From positions 36,669,868 through 36,733,867 of the forward strand of contig JABBOT010000002.1 of NCBI GenBank assembly GCA_016165875.1: a stretch of DNA of 64,000 nt, in the 5' to 3' direction. Source of the stretch: Acanthopleura granulata (taxonomy: Eukaryota; Mollusca; Polyplacophora; Chitonida; Chitonidae). The notes beneath the pieces were generated by a model. The model was not told the origin of the DNA, searched no databases, and worked only from the letters and a program-made list of their open reading frames with translations. A program made the position numbers and the translations under genes. Shown here piece after piece: positions 11,084 through 22,276 of the stretch; within the stretch, counting starts at the first letter, position 1; each line of letters begins with the position of its first letter.

Positions 11084-11340
11084 ATTATTTATGTATTTAT
11101 TTGATCAGTGTTTTACGCCGAACAAGAATATTTCACTTATACGACGGCGGCCAGCATTATGGTGGGAGGAAACCGTGAAGAGCCCGGGGGAAACCCACGA
11201 CCATCCACAAGTTGCTGGCAGACCATCCCAGGTACGGCCGGAGAGGAAGCCAGCCTGAGCTGGGCTTGAACTCACAGCGACCGCATTGGTGGTCATTACG
11301 CTGCGCTAGCGCGCTAACCAACTGAGGCACGGAGGTCCCT
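11084..11340 (-). mobile_element. Full-length tRNA-headed SINE with 13-bp target-site duplication
   Basis: Read on the minus strand it starts GGGACCTCCGTGCCTCAGTT, GGTTAGCGCGC (A-box region of a tRNA-like head), has the B-box-like GAGTTCAAGCCC, the conserved core words CCACCATAATGC and GCCGCCGTCGTATAAGTG, then AAATATTCTTG and an AT-rich (AAAT)n-like tail. Exact ACAAGCTGGAATA duplications flank it at 11071-11083 and 11341-11353. This is the best reference copy in the window for the family. It is non-autonomous and uses an unlinked LINE's enzymes. Confidence 0.95.
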
Positions 11341-11353
11341 ACAAGCTGGAATA
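11341..11353. repeat. SINE target-site duplication, right copy
   Basis: Exact repeat of 11071-11083. Confidence 0.95.
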
Positions 11354-11819
11354 CACTGACCTTACAACAGCTCAAAGCACGAATCAAGAAAATAAAAATG
11401 GAAAGGCGCGTTGAAGGGAATACTGGATGCGACTGGATGGTCCGGCCTCTGCAGGAATCAGCGATTATCTGTACCTTGTTTGCTAGAAAATAAAACTTGT
11501 CCAAACAAAATGGAAATTATTTCTGCGTTCCTTATTAGTTTTTCTTTTCTTGGAATTTAACAAAATTGCAAATGATCTTTGACTCCATTATCGATGCCGT
11601 GTTCTACCGGACATGTACATACAGCTATTTATATAGTCATGAGGTAATAAAGCTAGGGGTTATAAGTGACATCCTCACTTGGCGCAGTACTAAGAGATTA
11701 GAGCAAGGAAACAGGACTGGTATCTGCAACATGCTGTTCCAATGGCTGCCGGACTTTGGGGGTATGAACTCGCCCAGCCACAAGAAAACATGTTTATATA
11801 CATTCTAAGCACTCCTCGC

Positions 11820-11862
11820 TGTCATATAACTGAAAAATTGTTGAGTGCGACGTAAAACCTAA
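11820..11862 (+). mobile_element. SINE 3'-end fragment
   Basis: TCATATAACTGAAAAATTGT, then TGAGTGCGACGTAAAACC, matches the SINE 3' end (GTATAAGTGAAATATTCTTGAGTA...GTAAAACACC). Old relic. Confidence 0.55.
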
Positions 11863-14079
11863 GCATACATCCATAGATATAATTTACAGTATTAATTTCA
11901 TGGTAACAATAAACCCCGGATTTATAACATATATATCTGATTTTACAGTTTATCTGGAAGATACAATAGATATGGTTATAAAGTTGTACGTGAACAGGTT
12001 GAGGTGATTGTTCCATGATTGCCTCCAATTATATCGGAAAACTACTTTTCCACCCCAAAATTGTGCCACTGATCTTGCTTAATTCTCCGTTGTATTCATC
12101 TTTTTCCTCTCTTTGCTTTTTGCCAATTTGTGTATAACCTCTTTTGTACTAATAAAAACTCTGTATATATATGAAATTATAGGTATATATCTAATCTGTC
12201 TGTATGGACAAATGGCGCTTAATGACAGACGCGTGCCCCATGTCACAGCTTCGGAGGCACAATAGCGGCCGAAAAACGAAAACGTCAATTACAAAAGGAC
12301 CCATCAAAACACGATTGTACGTTCCACATCATATAACAAATTGCACAAACAAACATTTAATGAAGCTCAGTGCAGAAGTCATAAAGTAACCAACAGCCAG
12401 AAGCGATCTTCTTCATGCGTATCACTGATATATTTTCATTCGCTATATCAGTTATACTGAGCTATGAGTCTCGGTAACTTACCCAACGTATTGGCAGTTT
12501 CGCTGAACAATGGCCCAGCCAGATGAAGCGGGTGTATATATCCAGGCCTCCGCTGCCATGCTCTCATTGTGCATGGCACTGAAGATATATATTCCTTAAT
12601 ATCATCCAAAAGCAAACAGGGCTTCTTAATATATTGGTTTTCAAGCTACTGGAATCGGCGAGCATCCCAAATCATGCAATTCTATAAAGCTCTAACATTT
12701 AAAGTACCGGCAAAACATAGGCCTTTTTTAATTAGTTTCCAAGCTACGAGTGTTTTAGATTTAACAAATCGGGCAACTGCATGAGATTTTCACTTGATGT
12801 TTTCTATTCGAGAATATATATGTCTGCATTATGAAATAGATGGTTTTATTGGGAGCCGGCATTCGACGGCGACAATGACGCCATGACAGATGTAACGCCA
12901 CGAGAGTCACGTGTATAACCGCGTGGTTATATTTAATGGCATATCACTGTCACAGGATATTCACTTTCGGGAGATACTCCATGTTTTTGATCCTCCGATA
13001 GCTTGGGTGCTCATCATAGTGGGGTAGAGCATATTGTGCGTTTACATAACACATAATGTAAGGTTTCTGGCGAAGGCAAAAGAATAGAACAAAATTGCGG
13101 CAGACTGATTTTCCACCGTGTTAAACCGCCTTCCCACCAGGGTTATACAGCAGCCATGTGAAGACTAGCCATACCGTGAGGCGATCTCATTTTATTTTTT
13201 ACCGAATGATTTGCAATACCACTCAAATTACAGGCTGATGTTAGGAATGAATGAAATTCGCAGAAGCGCTGAAATGACGCTGTAACACAATGCGTGCCAT
13301 CAGACGCATACGACATGTCATCCTCATATTTGGTGATGGCGCAGTCGATATTTCTCAGTAATGGTGCAGTGATCACGAGTGTGTTATTTTGTCTCTATAC
13401 CTGCCAGACAAGGTCTTCGTGTCGCGCAATTTCACTATTTCGCTGTAGGATTCGTGGTTTTGAAGTTTGTCCATATAGTCGCATTGTCAAGCTCTGCCCA
13501 CTAAGCAGGACGTGAGGCCATGGTTTGACCACCAACACTGACACTAATAATGCATCGTCACATTGCAATTTGTCCAACAGATCACTGCTATCGTTACGTA
13601 CTAATATACAGGCCTATACGACATCATCCTCTGCGTGTTCATCCTCCACGATAAGGTGGTTTCAATAGGAAAATTTAATTTATCTACCACAGTTATGCTT
13701 TATTCGGTACAGATCAGACAGTTATCGCTGGGTTATACATTATGTATTTTATGATTTTGCAATATTTCGTTGAAATTATTCAAATAGGCAGATTGGGGAA
13801 TTGTGTATCTGTTGTGGAATTAAATACAAAGTAAATCCGGTGCAAATATACATAACTCCAGTACATGCAAGGTACAATATCTGGTATATGGTACGACACA
13901 GCTAGAGTGATTAAATTTAATTGTTCATATTAATATTTATTATATATAATCTGTACGGTTTTCCCAATTGACGACTGGGTTTGACAGAGAGGCAAAGAAG
14001 AAAATATCGCGATACACTTAGTCTTTAAAATCGTCCAATTCTCCCTGAAATTTTCATGAAAAGGATACGAATTAACACT
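11863..14079. other. Intergenic sequence, no gene seen
   Basis: AT-rich. Open frames are short and overlap on opposite strands. None has recognisable protein similarity or bordering splice signals. Confidence 0.55.
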
Positions 14080-14136
14080 AAATATTTATGTGATTGTTGC
14101 TGAACACCATACTCAAGAATTTTTCACATATAGGAT
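14080..14136 (-). mobile_element. SINE 3'-end fragment
   Basis: AATATTTATGTGATTGTTGC, then TGAACACCATACTCAAGAAT and TTTTCACATATA, is the reverse of the SINE 3' end. Headless relic. Confidence 0.65.
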
Positions 14137-16943
14137 GTGTGTACACCCACTACATTATAAAACTATCTATTATATGCACTTATTGAATGACAACGAACTG
14201 TATATGTTGTACGATACACAAACTGGATATTTATATAATTTATTAGCCTAGAAAATTCTTCGCGTCTATACGTCATGACTGAAAATCGTTGATTTCTTCT
14301 TTTTTGTATGTATCCGATCTAATGTCGTACATTATATACATTCTTAGTTCTCTCTTGGGTTGTGTTGAACGCAATTTTGGAAATTGGTCTTGCGATAATT
14401 GACCGGAACGTCCATTTTGCTTGAGGGCTGTTAAACAAATATCTGTTTCGACGCCATGATTTGCATCAGAAACAAGAGAGCATATAAATTAAAATACTGC
14501 TTAAAATGTTTAGGTATACTTTAATATTTAATCTAAGAATACATGTACCTAAATTCTTAACACATAATATTTTGGAAATTACTGTTGAATTAAAACATTT
14601 TTGGAGCTGATGCACACTCAAACATTTTTTTCTACAAGCAAAGCAAAACCATATGAGGGAATTTTCGGACATAACAGATACAGAAACCTTGATGTTGTCA
14701 CCCAAGAATGACGAAGAATCATCTGTCTGTGAGAACTTAAGACTGGAAAACAGTAACTCATGCCCTGTATGTATAGGAACTCTTATAGTACATATATTTA
14801 TGCAGACATATTGACGCCGGCATTATCAGCGAGTATGCCCCACTCGGGAAATGCCTTGTACAATGCTGAAATATAAACCTAAGTTCAGTTGCTCAACAAT
14901 GGTTATACCACGTTGTTTCTCCAATGGTAAAGTCGTTCCTCCACAATTTATAAGATTTACATTTAGTAAATTATATACATTTATATGTACGATGCTGTGC
15001 TCTCTCTTTAAGTTATAATAACCAGGACTGAAGAATCAAGCTTAACACAGAACTGACAACATGCCTTCACATCATATCCCACAGTATTGCAGTCTTCAGG
15101 GGAATCTCCGTGTTATTTTGTGGCTTGAGCAAAGTTTGAGCCAAAGACAATTTAATAATCCGTACTTAACTCCCCATGTATGATTTCAGTATGCGCGCAG
15201 AAGAACTGAACATCTCCAGAACGGTGTGAACGCCTCGTTGCCTGCACTGCGAAGTATTTAGCCGTTGTACATATAGGCCCTATTCGTCTCAACCAAAAAA
15301 CCACACGGAAACATTCGAGACAAGATCAAACGTGTGGAGATCTGAAGAATAAAGGAAAGCCACCAACCAAGAATAGTCGCTTCAAAGGCTCTAGGAGGCA
15401 ACTTTCAGAGAAAATCATTGGGTGTTGTGCTAGTGGGTTGGTGAGCATCACTGGCAGTTTTACACACGTATAAATGCCTGTGTACAAGATTTTCATGGAT
15501 TGGGTCTATCTTCTATTTAGACACCCTGTTCAGCATACATAGTCAGAGGACAAAGTCATCGTAGTGGAAAGGGAAAATCATCTATACAAATCTAAATTCA
15601 TCGATACAATAAGCAAATTACTTCGGACCATAACTCACATTGGTACAGAAATATTTGTTAAACGTCAAAGATGTCTCCGACAATGCTCTCATACAAAACC
15701 ATATGTTGTTTATCAACCGCCGTACAGAAACACATATACAGATATACAAGACGTCAACAGTTCGGCAATGTCGGGGTCACAAGCTGTATTAACATGTTGG
15801 CGCGATGGTGCTGTAGCCATTATACGGATGCATTGTTCAAATGTACACGGTCTTATCATTTTCATGAAAATGTACTTTGCACAAATGCATTTTAAATTTA
15901 ATCGTGTATTTGTAACCAAAGCCGGATATTTTCCCCATAAACTCAGTGCTGACTGCGCTTTTTGAATTGATGAAAAACGGGCGCTGCAAAACATTTCTAC
16001 TGACCATAAATACAATGGCATGTACATCCATCGTGTACATTCGGTGTCACGTGAATATAAAGTGTACATACCCTTGATATATTCATCTGAAAAGCGCAAC
16101 TAAATACAGGCAAATGTGAGTTTAAAAATTTCTTGTGCAAAAGTATTCATCTTGGATATATCAGCTGGATACTCAATGCACATGAATATCTAGACATATT
16201 TCACATTGTTCGCTTTGAAAACGTATTATATTCATATGAGTTTAATATTTTCAAATGTATATTTTCATGTACATTAATTTCATTTATGTTCACAGTGCAG
16301 AAACTTAAATACTTCACACCTCTTGTTTTCTTACAATTTACATCAGTTGTTCAGCTGTTTTTAATCGGTGTACACTCAGACATAAAACTATTTCAGTTAT
16401 CATATCCGCCACCACAATTCAGTTTCGTGGTTAATAAATTCCGTTTATTATATACTCTTCGTGTTTGTTCAGATATGCCTTAATTTGTATATTTATTTCA
16501 AATAGTAAATACATATAGGCCTATACAGATGCCCTGAAAAAAGGTCAGCTCTGTATACAATCTGTATTTTATATAGCAGGGATCATTCAAAACATTTAAC
16601 AAACATTTCGGTGTTGATGAATGATTTCCTATCTGTTGTGTAACATTTTCTTTCAATTATCCTTTGGGGGGGGGCGAAAATTTCATACCTATTCGCGGTG
16701 AAAGTTTATACCGTTATAAGTGTGTCCGTTTGACTGCATGCAGAGAGTTGCCACGTGCATAGAGCTCAAGAGAATAATGCATGCATCTATAGCGATGTCA
16801 CACCTGCGATCATTGTCGTTTAACCTTGGAATACAAGTCTATATAAATGTGTACGGACATATATATGGAAACCGGCAATTAGCGGCAAACACTTGTCATC
16901 ATAGCTGTCATACGTCATCCAGAGCAGAGTTGATCACATACGA
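14137..16943. other. Intergenic sequence, no gene supported
   Basis: The longest open frame (15564-15965, 133 codons, +) is overlapped by a 128-codon frame on the minus strand. It has no family resemblance, signal peptide or splice context I can recognise. I treat it as chance in unique sequence. Nothing else is seen. Confidence 0.5.
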
Positions 16944-16967
16944 GCCGCTCCTTTGATCTTGCCGACG
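16944..16967. promoter_or_regulatory. Candidate TCF site flanked by GCCG motifs
   Basis: CCTTTGATCT (16950-16959) is an excellent match to the TCF/LEF HMG-box site. GCCGCT precedes it (16944) and GCCGACG follows (16961-16967). C-clamp-containing TCFs recognise RCCG/GCCGCCR words next to the HMG site. The site lies 5.0 kb upstream of the TCF start codon. The motif is visible; occupancy is inferred. Confidence 0.4.
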
Positions 16968-19900
16968 GTAAATTTCTGCCGACTGGCCAGTCGATCACGA
17001 AAGTGGTTATTTGCGTGTTTTAGAACATATTATGCCACGGTAATCCACGCCTGCGTACGCCATTGATTTATTGGTATTTTTAGATTTTACCATTTGAAAT
17101 AATGTCATGGTATATTTTGAACCTTGTCACGGTGTTGACACTGTGTACAGTTTAATTCAGTTGTAAAGGGCATCCTTGGCTGGGAGAGTCGAACAGACTC
17201 GACGTAAAGCATCCATATATATCACATATATTTTCAGATTAGAAGAATGCAGTGTGTGCGTATAGTTTTCAGAATAAAGGGTCGTGAATTCAAAAATTCC
17301 TGTGTGCATTGCTAACCACTTTGCATATTTATTGATGCCTCAATGATGAATGGTGCATATGCTTCCTCCAAAATTCAATGTCTTCATATCATTAAAACTA
17401 GCCTAAAAAAATACACCTTAATTCCAATAAAAGAAATTGTTACAATATGTAGGAGGGGAGCTGACCGGTTAGTTCATTAAATGTACAATATACTTTATTA
17501 ACGTTTTAAAGCATCTACGCCCAATACATGTATACACAAAACAAATATGCAGTTCAGGATATTAAACAAGGCTGTTAAATAACCAGGACAGTGTGTATAT
17601 AACACAACCCCCAATATATATATATATATATATATATGTGCATCTGGAATCCACAGCAAACCACACAAATCATATAAATGACACAATGAATGCATGCTAC
17701 ACGATTTGGGTTCATTCTAATTCAGTTTAAAATTATACACGACAGAGAACGGGGATTATTTCTTCTTTGTCCTGCATATTTGTCTCGCTGAAAATGCAGT
17801 TTGTTCTGAAATTCTGCGTATTCTGAACTGGCCGATTTGATATGTCAGAGTGACGTGTGGTTGTGAAACAAAGGTCTGTTCAGGAAGTATAACAAAGCGG
17901 AACAGTTGTGAGATTTGCGGAAGATGCCCACAGACTCGACTAGCCTATTGTAGGATTTCTTACTGCCGAGTGACTGCAGCGAGACTCAGTGGTACATAGC
18001 GGACGTCGTATATACAAGCGCGGTGCTCTCCGTACTAGATCTCCTCGTAACGTTAGCCTTTGAAGTCTTTCCAACTCCCTGGCCAACACTTGCTTCCGAG
18101 ACTTAATCAAAATGCCAGCCCCCAAAAATCTCTTTAATAAAAAATATACATTACATATTCCGCTGGAGAAGTCAGGAGGATGAAAGAGTTCAGAAATTCT
18201 TTTCCAGAGCAACCCCTAATATGGAGAAAGAGTACTTTGGCTTCACGATTTTCGGTCCCCTATAACCCCGAGTCTTAGAATGTACTTGGAACAAATCAAC
18301 ATTTCTCACCCTTGGAGTCAGTCGTATATAGTGGACATACAGATGGTTATGGTACATATGCGACTGTACTGTTGTAGACAGTGTCATCTAACGCAGCGGA
18401 GGGCGGAGGGGGGGGTGTTGGGGTGAGTTACATATGTGCTGAGCACATATCTGCAAATTATGCATATTACGGAGAGTATTGAGGAAAGGAACATTCAAGG
18501 AAAAGACCCGAAAAAATTAAGTTATGGTGATTGAAAACACCATTAAAAACTGTATCTGAAAATACATTCACTGATTTTTTTCAGAATTCTTTTCACCAAA
18601 TTAAATGCAGTCAAATGTTTTGATTGTATGGTGGGTTTATGAACCATTTTGATCATGTGTGTAAACGGTGATGCCACGTCTACCTTTACCCTAGAGTAGA
18701 ACTTAAACATATTATTCGCTTTTCTACACAAAGCGACACATCACAGGAGTGTGGTTCACAAGAATTTTATTCAGACGTCAGGGTTGACGCACATTATCAA
18801 TATGGTCCATATTACCCACCATACAATCAAAACAGTTAACTACATTTAATCTGGTGAAAAAAAAAATCTAAAAAATTCAGTGAAGGTATTTTTAGATACA
18901 GTGTTTCATGGCCTCTTCACTCACCATGACTTCATTTTTACGAGGTCTTTCCCTTTAATGTCGACTATTTCAAAATTCGTGACGTGTATTTATAGTCACA
19001 TTCATATGGTTTCTAAAATCGCCACCGAAAATCTTTTGAACTTTGATCTTGACCAAAATGGCACATTCATTTAGGTATATCCATATTTCCAAAGTTAAAC
19101 CATGTATATATAAAGATACCAAGCAGATAACTACACGATTACCAGCGTATTTATAAGAAAATATAAACTGCCCCTTTCTCAAAATGTTAACGGCATCCCT
19201 GAGTGCTTTGCATGGCCTATCTACCTTTACGTATATATTTGGAAAGCATACTATAACGGTACTTGACTGAAAACACTATGCAAGCCAATTAAACTCTCTT
19301 GAAACTCGAATGTTAAACTATCAACAAATTGTCAGTATGTGTGCCACCATTTCAACATGCTATAAGCGGCGTAATGATTGCTTACGACATGGCTGTTCCA
19401 GAATGTTGGTTTACACGATTTTTTTTAGCATTTATAGCTTTTCTATGAATGGTAAAAATAAAAAAAATATATAAAAATCTTCATTTCACATAGCTGTTGT
19501 GTTAAATTGTGCAATATTTTCTATCCATTTTATAACGTGTTAACCTCTGACACTGCCAAAATGTACAATCATAAAATTCCGCTTTAAATAGCTTTAACAA
19601 ACACGAGTCAAAATTTAGTATATAAGGGATATATATATATTTTTTTTAATGCATCAAATTAAGATCGTATGACTGAAGTCAGATGTTTTCGTTGTGCTTC
19701 CAAGAGTTACATTGCTGGTCCTTAAAAGTAACAGACGATCTCATTTGTTTTGAGCATGATGAAACTCCTATCAATCGTTTCTATATATACTGAGACAATG
19801 GCATCGCATAATGCCAGAATTATATTGCAATCTAAATTTACAGATGCACTGCTGATATATCCGACTGTATTTTAATGTATCACGTACACATTTGCTTGTA

Positions 19901-20400
19901 CGGTATACACGTGGTTCTCAAATGTCGACAACATGCGAGGTTTTGCTCACGTTTGGCATGTGTTATTTTGTCTGATACATACCATGTTGATATTACATCG
20001 TGTCGGATTGTTACAGGCTAGAGTTGTACCACATTTCCCAAATGAAAAGTTTCAATGTGTTTTTGAAAACATTTCATTCGTGTTGTTGATAGTTGCATGA
20101 ACGGTGCATACTTAATGAGAAGATTATTGTTGGAATGCAAATGGTGGTTTTGATTATAATTACAAAACGAAGCATCTCTTTCCTCCAAAGCTGTAAGAAC
20201 AGCTTATCTTCGAATTACCGTAAACGAATTATTGTATGCATATGGTTGGTTCATTTTGTTAATATGTCCAAGAAATATTAATGTAAGGCTATTGTAGGTC
20301 AACTCAGGACTGCGTATATATGCAGAACTATATCGGTCCGGTCGTGTTTAGGTCTCCTACTGTGGATATAATCTGATCTTAAATCTATATTATCTCTCGC
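16968..20400. other. Intergenic sequence with minor repeats, no gene seen
   Basis: Contains a (TA)n tract at 17614-17637, a small palindrome (ATATGTGC...GCACATAT) near 18432-18450, and a G-rich run near 18400-18416. I see no supportable gene or RNA. Confidence 0.5.
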
Positions 20401-20962
20401 AGTAAGAAATCATAATTACTCCATTCGATGAGCTATATAGGTGATATAAATTGTCAATTTGTAGATAAGAGGAGAGAAAGCGGCCTTGGGCCTGGCGACA
20501 GATCCTTTCCACCGCTCTCGCCCCCATTGCCTTCGAAAAAAAAAAATTAGCAGAAGAAAACAAAGGAAGGGTGTAAGTTTGGGTTACATTCGGGATTATT
20601 TAGGTGCATTCATGTATGTGTACACACGCAAAGTTTCGTATATGAATACTCGAGGCCTACATTCGGTTCTCATATGTAGGTATGAGCGCCTATGCATTCA
20701 TCCACGTCCTTCAAAGTTTAATCAGTCATCATGACAGTTGATTTACAAGTAAAACATCTTTAATTTCCATAAATTGGGCTCTAGAGAGGCTAAATGCGTT
20801 ACAGGGCTCACATTGAAGGCGTTACACACATGGGTAGATCTCTACACTGCCCGCAGTGCAAGACTGGTACCTATAGGTGGCGTTAGTTACCAAAGGAAAT
20901 AGAGTGTAAACAAATCTAGTCTCCTTGCTCACTCAATACTGCCATATAAGGTATCACAAAGG

Positions 20963-20991
20963 GCCGCCGACAGAGATCAAAGGCGCCGCCG
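20963..20991. promoter_or_regulatory. Helper-HMG-Helper bipartite TCF site
   Basis: GCCGCCG (20963-20969), AGATCAAAGG (20974-20983, reverse of CCTTTGATCT) and a second GCCGCCG (20985-20991) are packed into 29 bp. GCCGCCR is the Drosophila TCF Helper consensus read by the C-clamp, and CCTTTGATC is the strongest class of HMG-box site. The site is about 0.94 kb upstream of the TCF start codon. The motifs are seen directly; autoregulation is inferred. Confidence 0.6.
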
Positions 20992-21208
20992 CAGTGTTCC
21001 TGGTGAACTTCAGTACTATAAGTTTAGCCGAGAGTGGTTCAGTGTAGGCCTAAAGCCAGTTATATCATGACACACGTACATATATACTGCAGGCCGCATC
21101 ATCCAGGCTGCTGCTAAAACGCGTGAAAGGGCCCGGCAAAAAAAACACATTAGACTCCTGACCTTATTCGACTAGGGCGCACACAGTGAATGGCAAGGAT
21201 CGGGGATA

Positions 21209-21226
21209 GGCGGCCACATCAAAGGG
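21209..21226. promoter_or_regulatory. Second promoter TCF site with adjacent GGCGGC
   Basis: GGCGGC (21209-21214) is followed directly by ACATCAAAGG (21216-21225, reverse of CCTTTGATGT). The Helper-like word departs from GCCGCCR at its last base. The site is about 0.7 kb upstream of the start codon. Confidence 0.45.
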
Positions 21227-21919
21227 ACGGAGCTGAAAACATTTTTCACAGGCGCATAACAGAAATGTTCCCGACTGTAGAGGCCATACCTCAGCAGTCT
21301 TTGTTGTTATGAATAGCAACAGTCAATCCGATGAGAGCTGGTCTCCCCATCGATGAAGAGGGAAATAATGCATTTTCTTTTTGGTGTTCTCGTGTGGATG
21401 GACAAGGACAGTTCCTTACACAAACAGTATCTGAGAAGCGCCCGTTGAGGCAGCAGTACGAGGCAGGCAGGCCTAACCCACAGACCAGCCCCGTACGTAC
21501 ATATACAGACAACGGAACAGACTGGCAGCCGACCTACCCAACTATCATTGCACAGACGCCGGGATTACTGACCAGAACTTTAAATCAATCATAATCAGCC
21601 TTCAGGACAAGCAGTATAATCAGACTTAGTGCTTTGTTGCCCATTGGGGGTTGCCCTAAACAGGAATTACACAGTTAATCGTCTCTGGAGAACGAGAAAT
21701 GTGGTAGAAGTGCATTGCGCGAACTGCAAGGTGCCCGTAGCCACGCGATGTAACGGGCTTTCTGATTGGTCGGCTGGCGGAGCTCGTGCTCTGGTGCTGC
21801 TAATTGGGCGCTATTAGAATGAATGTCTTTACGTAGTGCATTCATGGCGGATTCAAAACGTGTAGTGGGGAGTCGCTAACATCCTGTCATAAATAAGATA
21901 GATCTAACAAGTTTTGACC

Positions 21920-22063
21920 ATGCCGCATGTCAATTCTAGCGGCGGAGAAGATTTGGCATCCTCGGACGAAGTTAAGGTGTACAAAGATGAGGGAGAGGAG
22001 GAGAAAAAATCGTCTGAAAATCTATCGGAGGATAAGCTGGGTCTGGTTACAGAGACCGAGGAG
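21920..22063 (+). CDS. TCF7L2: TCF/LEF transcription factor, exon 1 (beta-catenin-binding domain)
   Basis: Encodes residues 1-48 of a TCF/LEF family HMG-box factor, the nuclear DNA-binding partner of beta-catenin in canonical Wnt signalling. The exon carries the whole acidic N-terminal beta-catenin-binding motif. It starts [12 protein letters not shown], and the [13 protein letters not shown] block aligns with DELI-FKDEGEQE of vertebrate TCFs without gaps, so Asp16 and Glu24 fall at the same residue numbers. [10 protein letters not shown] and LVTETEE then match the amphipathic helix region. The start is firm: an in-frame TAA lies 15 bases upstream (21905-21907), A is at -3, and the protein begins MP as is usual in the family. 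The exon ends GAG|GTAAGC, a strong donor, in phase 0. The symbol is the vertebrate name most often given; invertebrates usually have one TCF gene (Drosophila pan). Confidence 0.95.
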
Positions 22064-22069
22064 GTAAGC

Positions 22070-22090
22070 TGGCGGTATAGCCTTTGATCG
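22070..22090. promoter_or_regulatory. Candidate bipartite TCF site in intron 1
   Basis: TGGCGGT (22070-22076, reverse ACCGCCA, which contains the RCCG word) is followed by CCTTTGATCG (22081-22090). It is only 18 bp past the exon 1 donor. Confidence 0.5.
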
Positions 22091-22120
22091 CCCGATTTTG
22101 AAAATGGCTGATAGTGTTAC

Positions 22121-22130
22121 CCTTTGATCA
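22121..22130. promoter_or_regulatory. Candidate TCF HMG site in intron 1
   Basis: CCTTTGATCA is an excellent HMG-box site 31 bp after the previous one. No GCCGCC word lies directly beside it. Confidence 0.45.
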
Positions 22131-22206
22131 TTAGCGAGGGGGTTGTGTTGATTCCAGGGCGAGCTGTGTATAAGCTATTAACAGAGGCTTTCTCCTTCCA
22201 TTACAG

Positions 22207-22276
22207 GACAAACACCATAGTTTAGCTGGGCAGGGGTACCCGGGCGGTGAAAAACACGGCAATGGTCGACAAGACG
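22207..22276 (+). CDS. TCF7L2: TCF/LEF transcription factor, exon 2
   Basis: Bounded by TTCCATTACAG and G|GTATGT. It adds 23 codons plus one base (phase 0 in, phase 1 out), with no stop. The peptide is glycine-, histidine- and lysine-rich (DKHHSLAGQGYPGGEKHGNG in part). It resembles in composition the low-complexity linker of vertebrate TCF/LEF that follows the beta-catenin-binding domain (DK...HPDDGKHPDGG). Its one leftover G pairs with the AT that opens exon 3 to give an Asp codon, so the phases agree across 30.6 kb. The exon is short and poorly conserved, so the call rests on splice signals, phase and position. Confidence 0.82.

Larger units (their letters stand above)
20401..21919 (+). 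promoter_or_regulatory. TCF gene promoter region and 5' leader
   Basis: Relative to the upstream DNA this stretch becomes richer in G+C and CpG (e.g. GGGCCGCCGA near 20961, CCACGCGATGTAACGGGC near 21741). Inverted CCAAT words occur at 21765 and 21803 (ATTGG). No clear TATA box was seen, so a CpG-type promoter with diffuse starts is likely. Two short upstream ORFs precede the coding start: ATG 21819 to TAG 21836, and ATG 21823 with 18 codons. These could dampen translation if included in the mRNA. The transcription start cannot be fixed, and an 87-codon frame at 21331 has no recognisable product. Confidence 0.6.
22064..22206 (+). other. TCF intron 1 (143 bp)
   Basis: Bounded by GTAAGC and a pyrimidine-rich TTCCATTACAG. 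It holds two perfect CCTTTGATC words (annotated separately). The short length suits its position just after the first coding exon. Confidence 0.9.

Noticed and set aside
15564..15965. 133-codon plus-strand open frame
   Set aside because: A frame of nearly the same length overlaps on the other strand. I found no recognisable family and no promoter or splice context.
21331..21594. 87-codon frame in the TCF promoter region
   Set aside because: A 73-codon frame overlaps on the other strand, there is no recognised domain, and it lies in non-coding promoter-like DNA. It could be part of an upstream non-coding exon.
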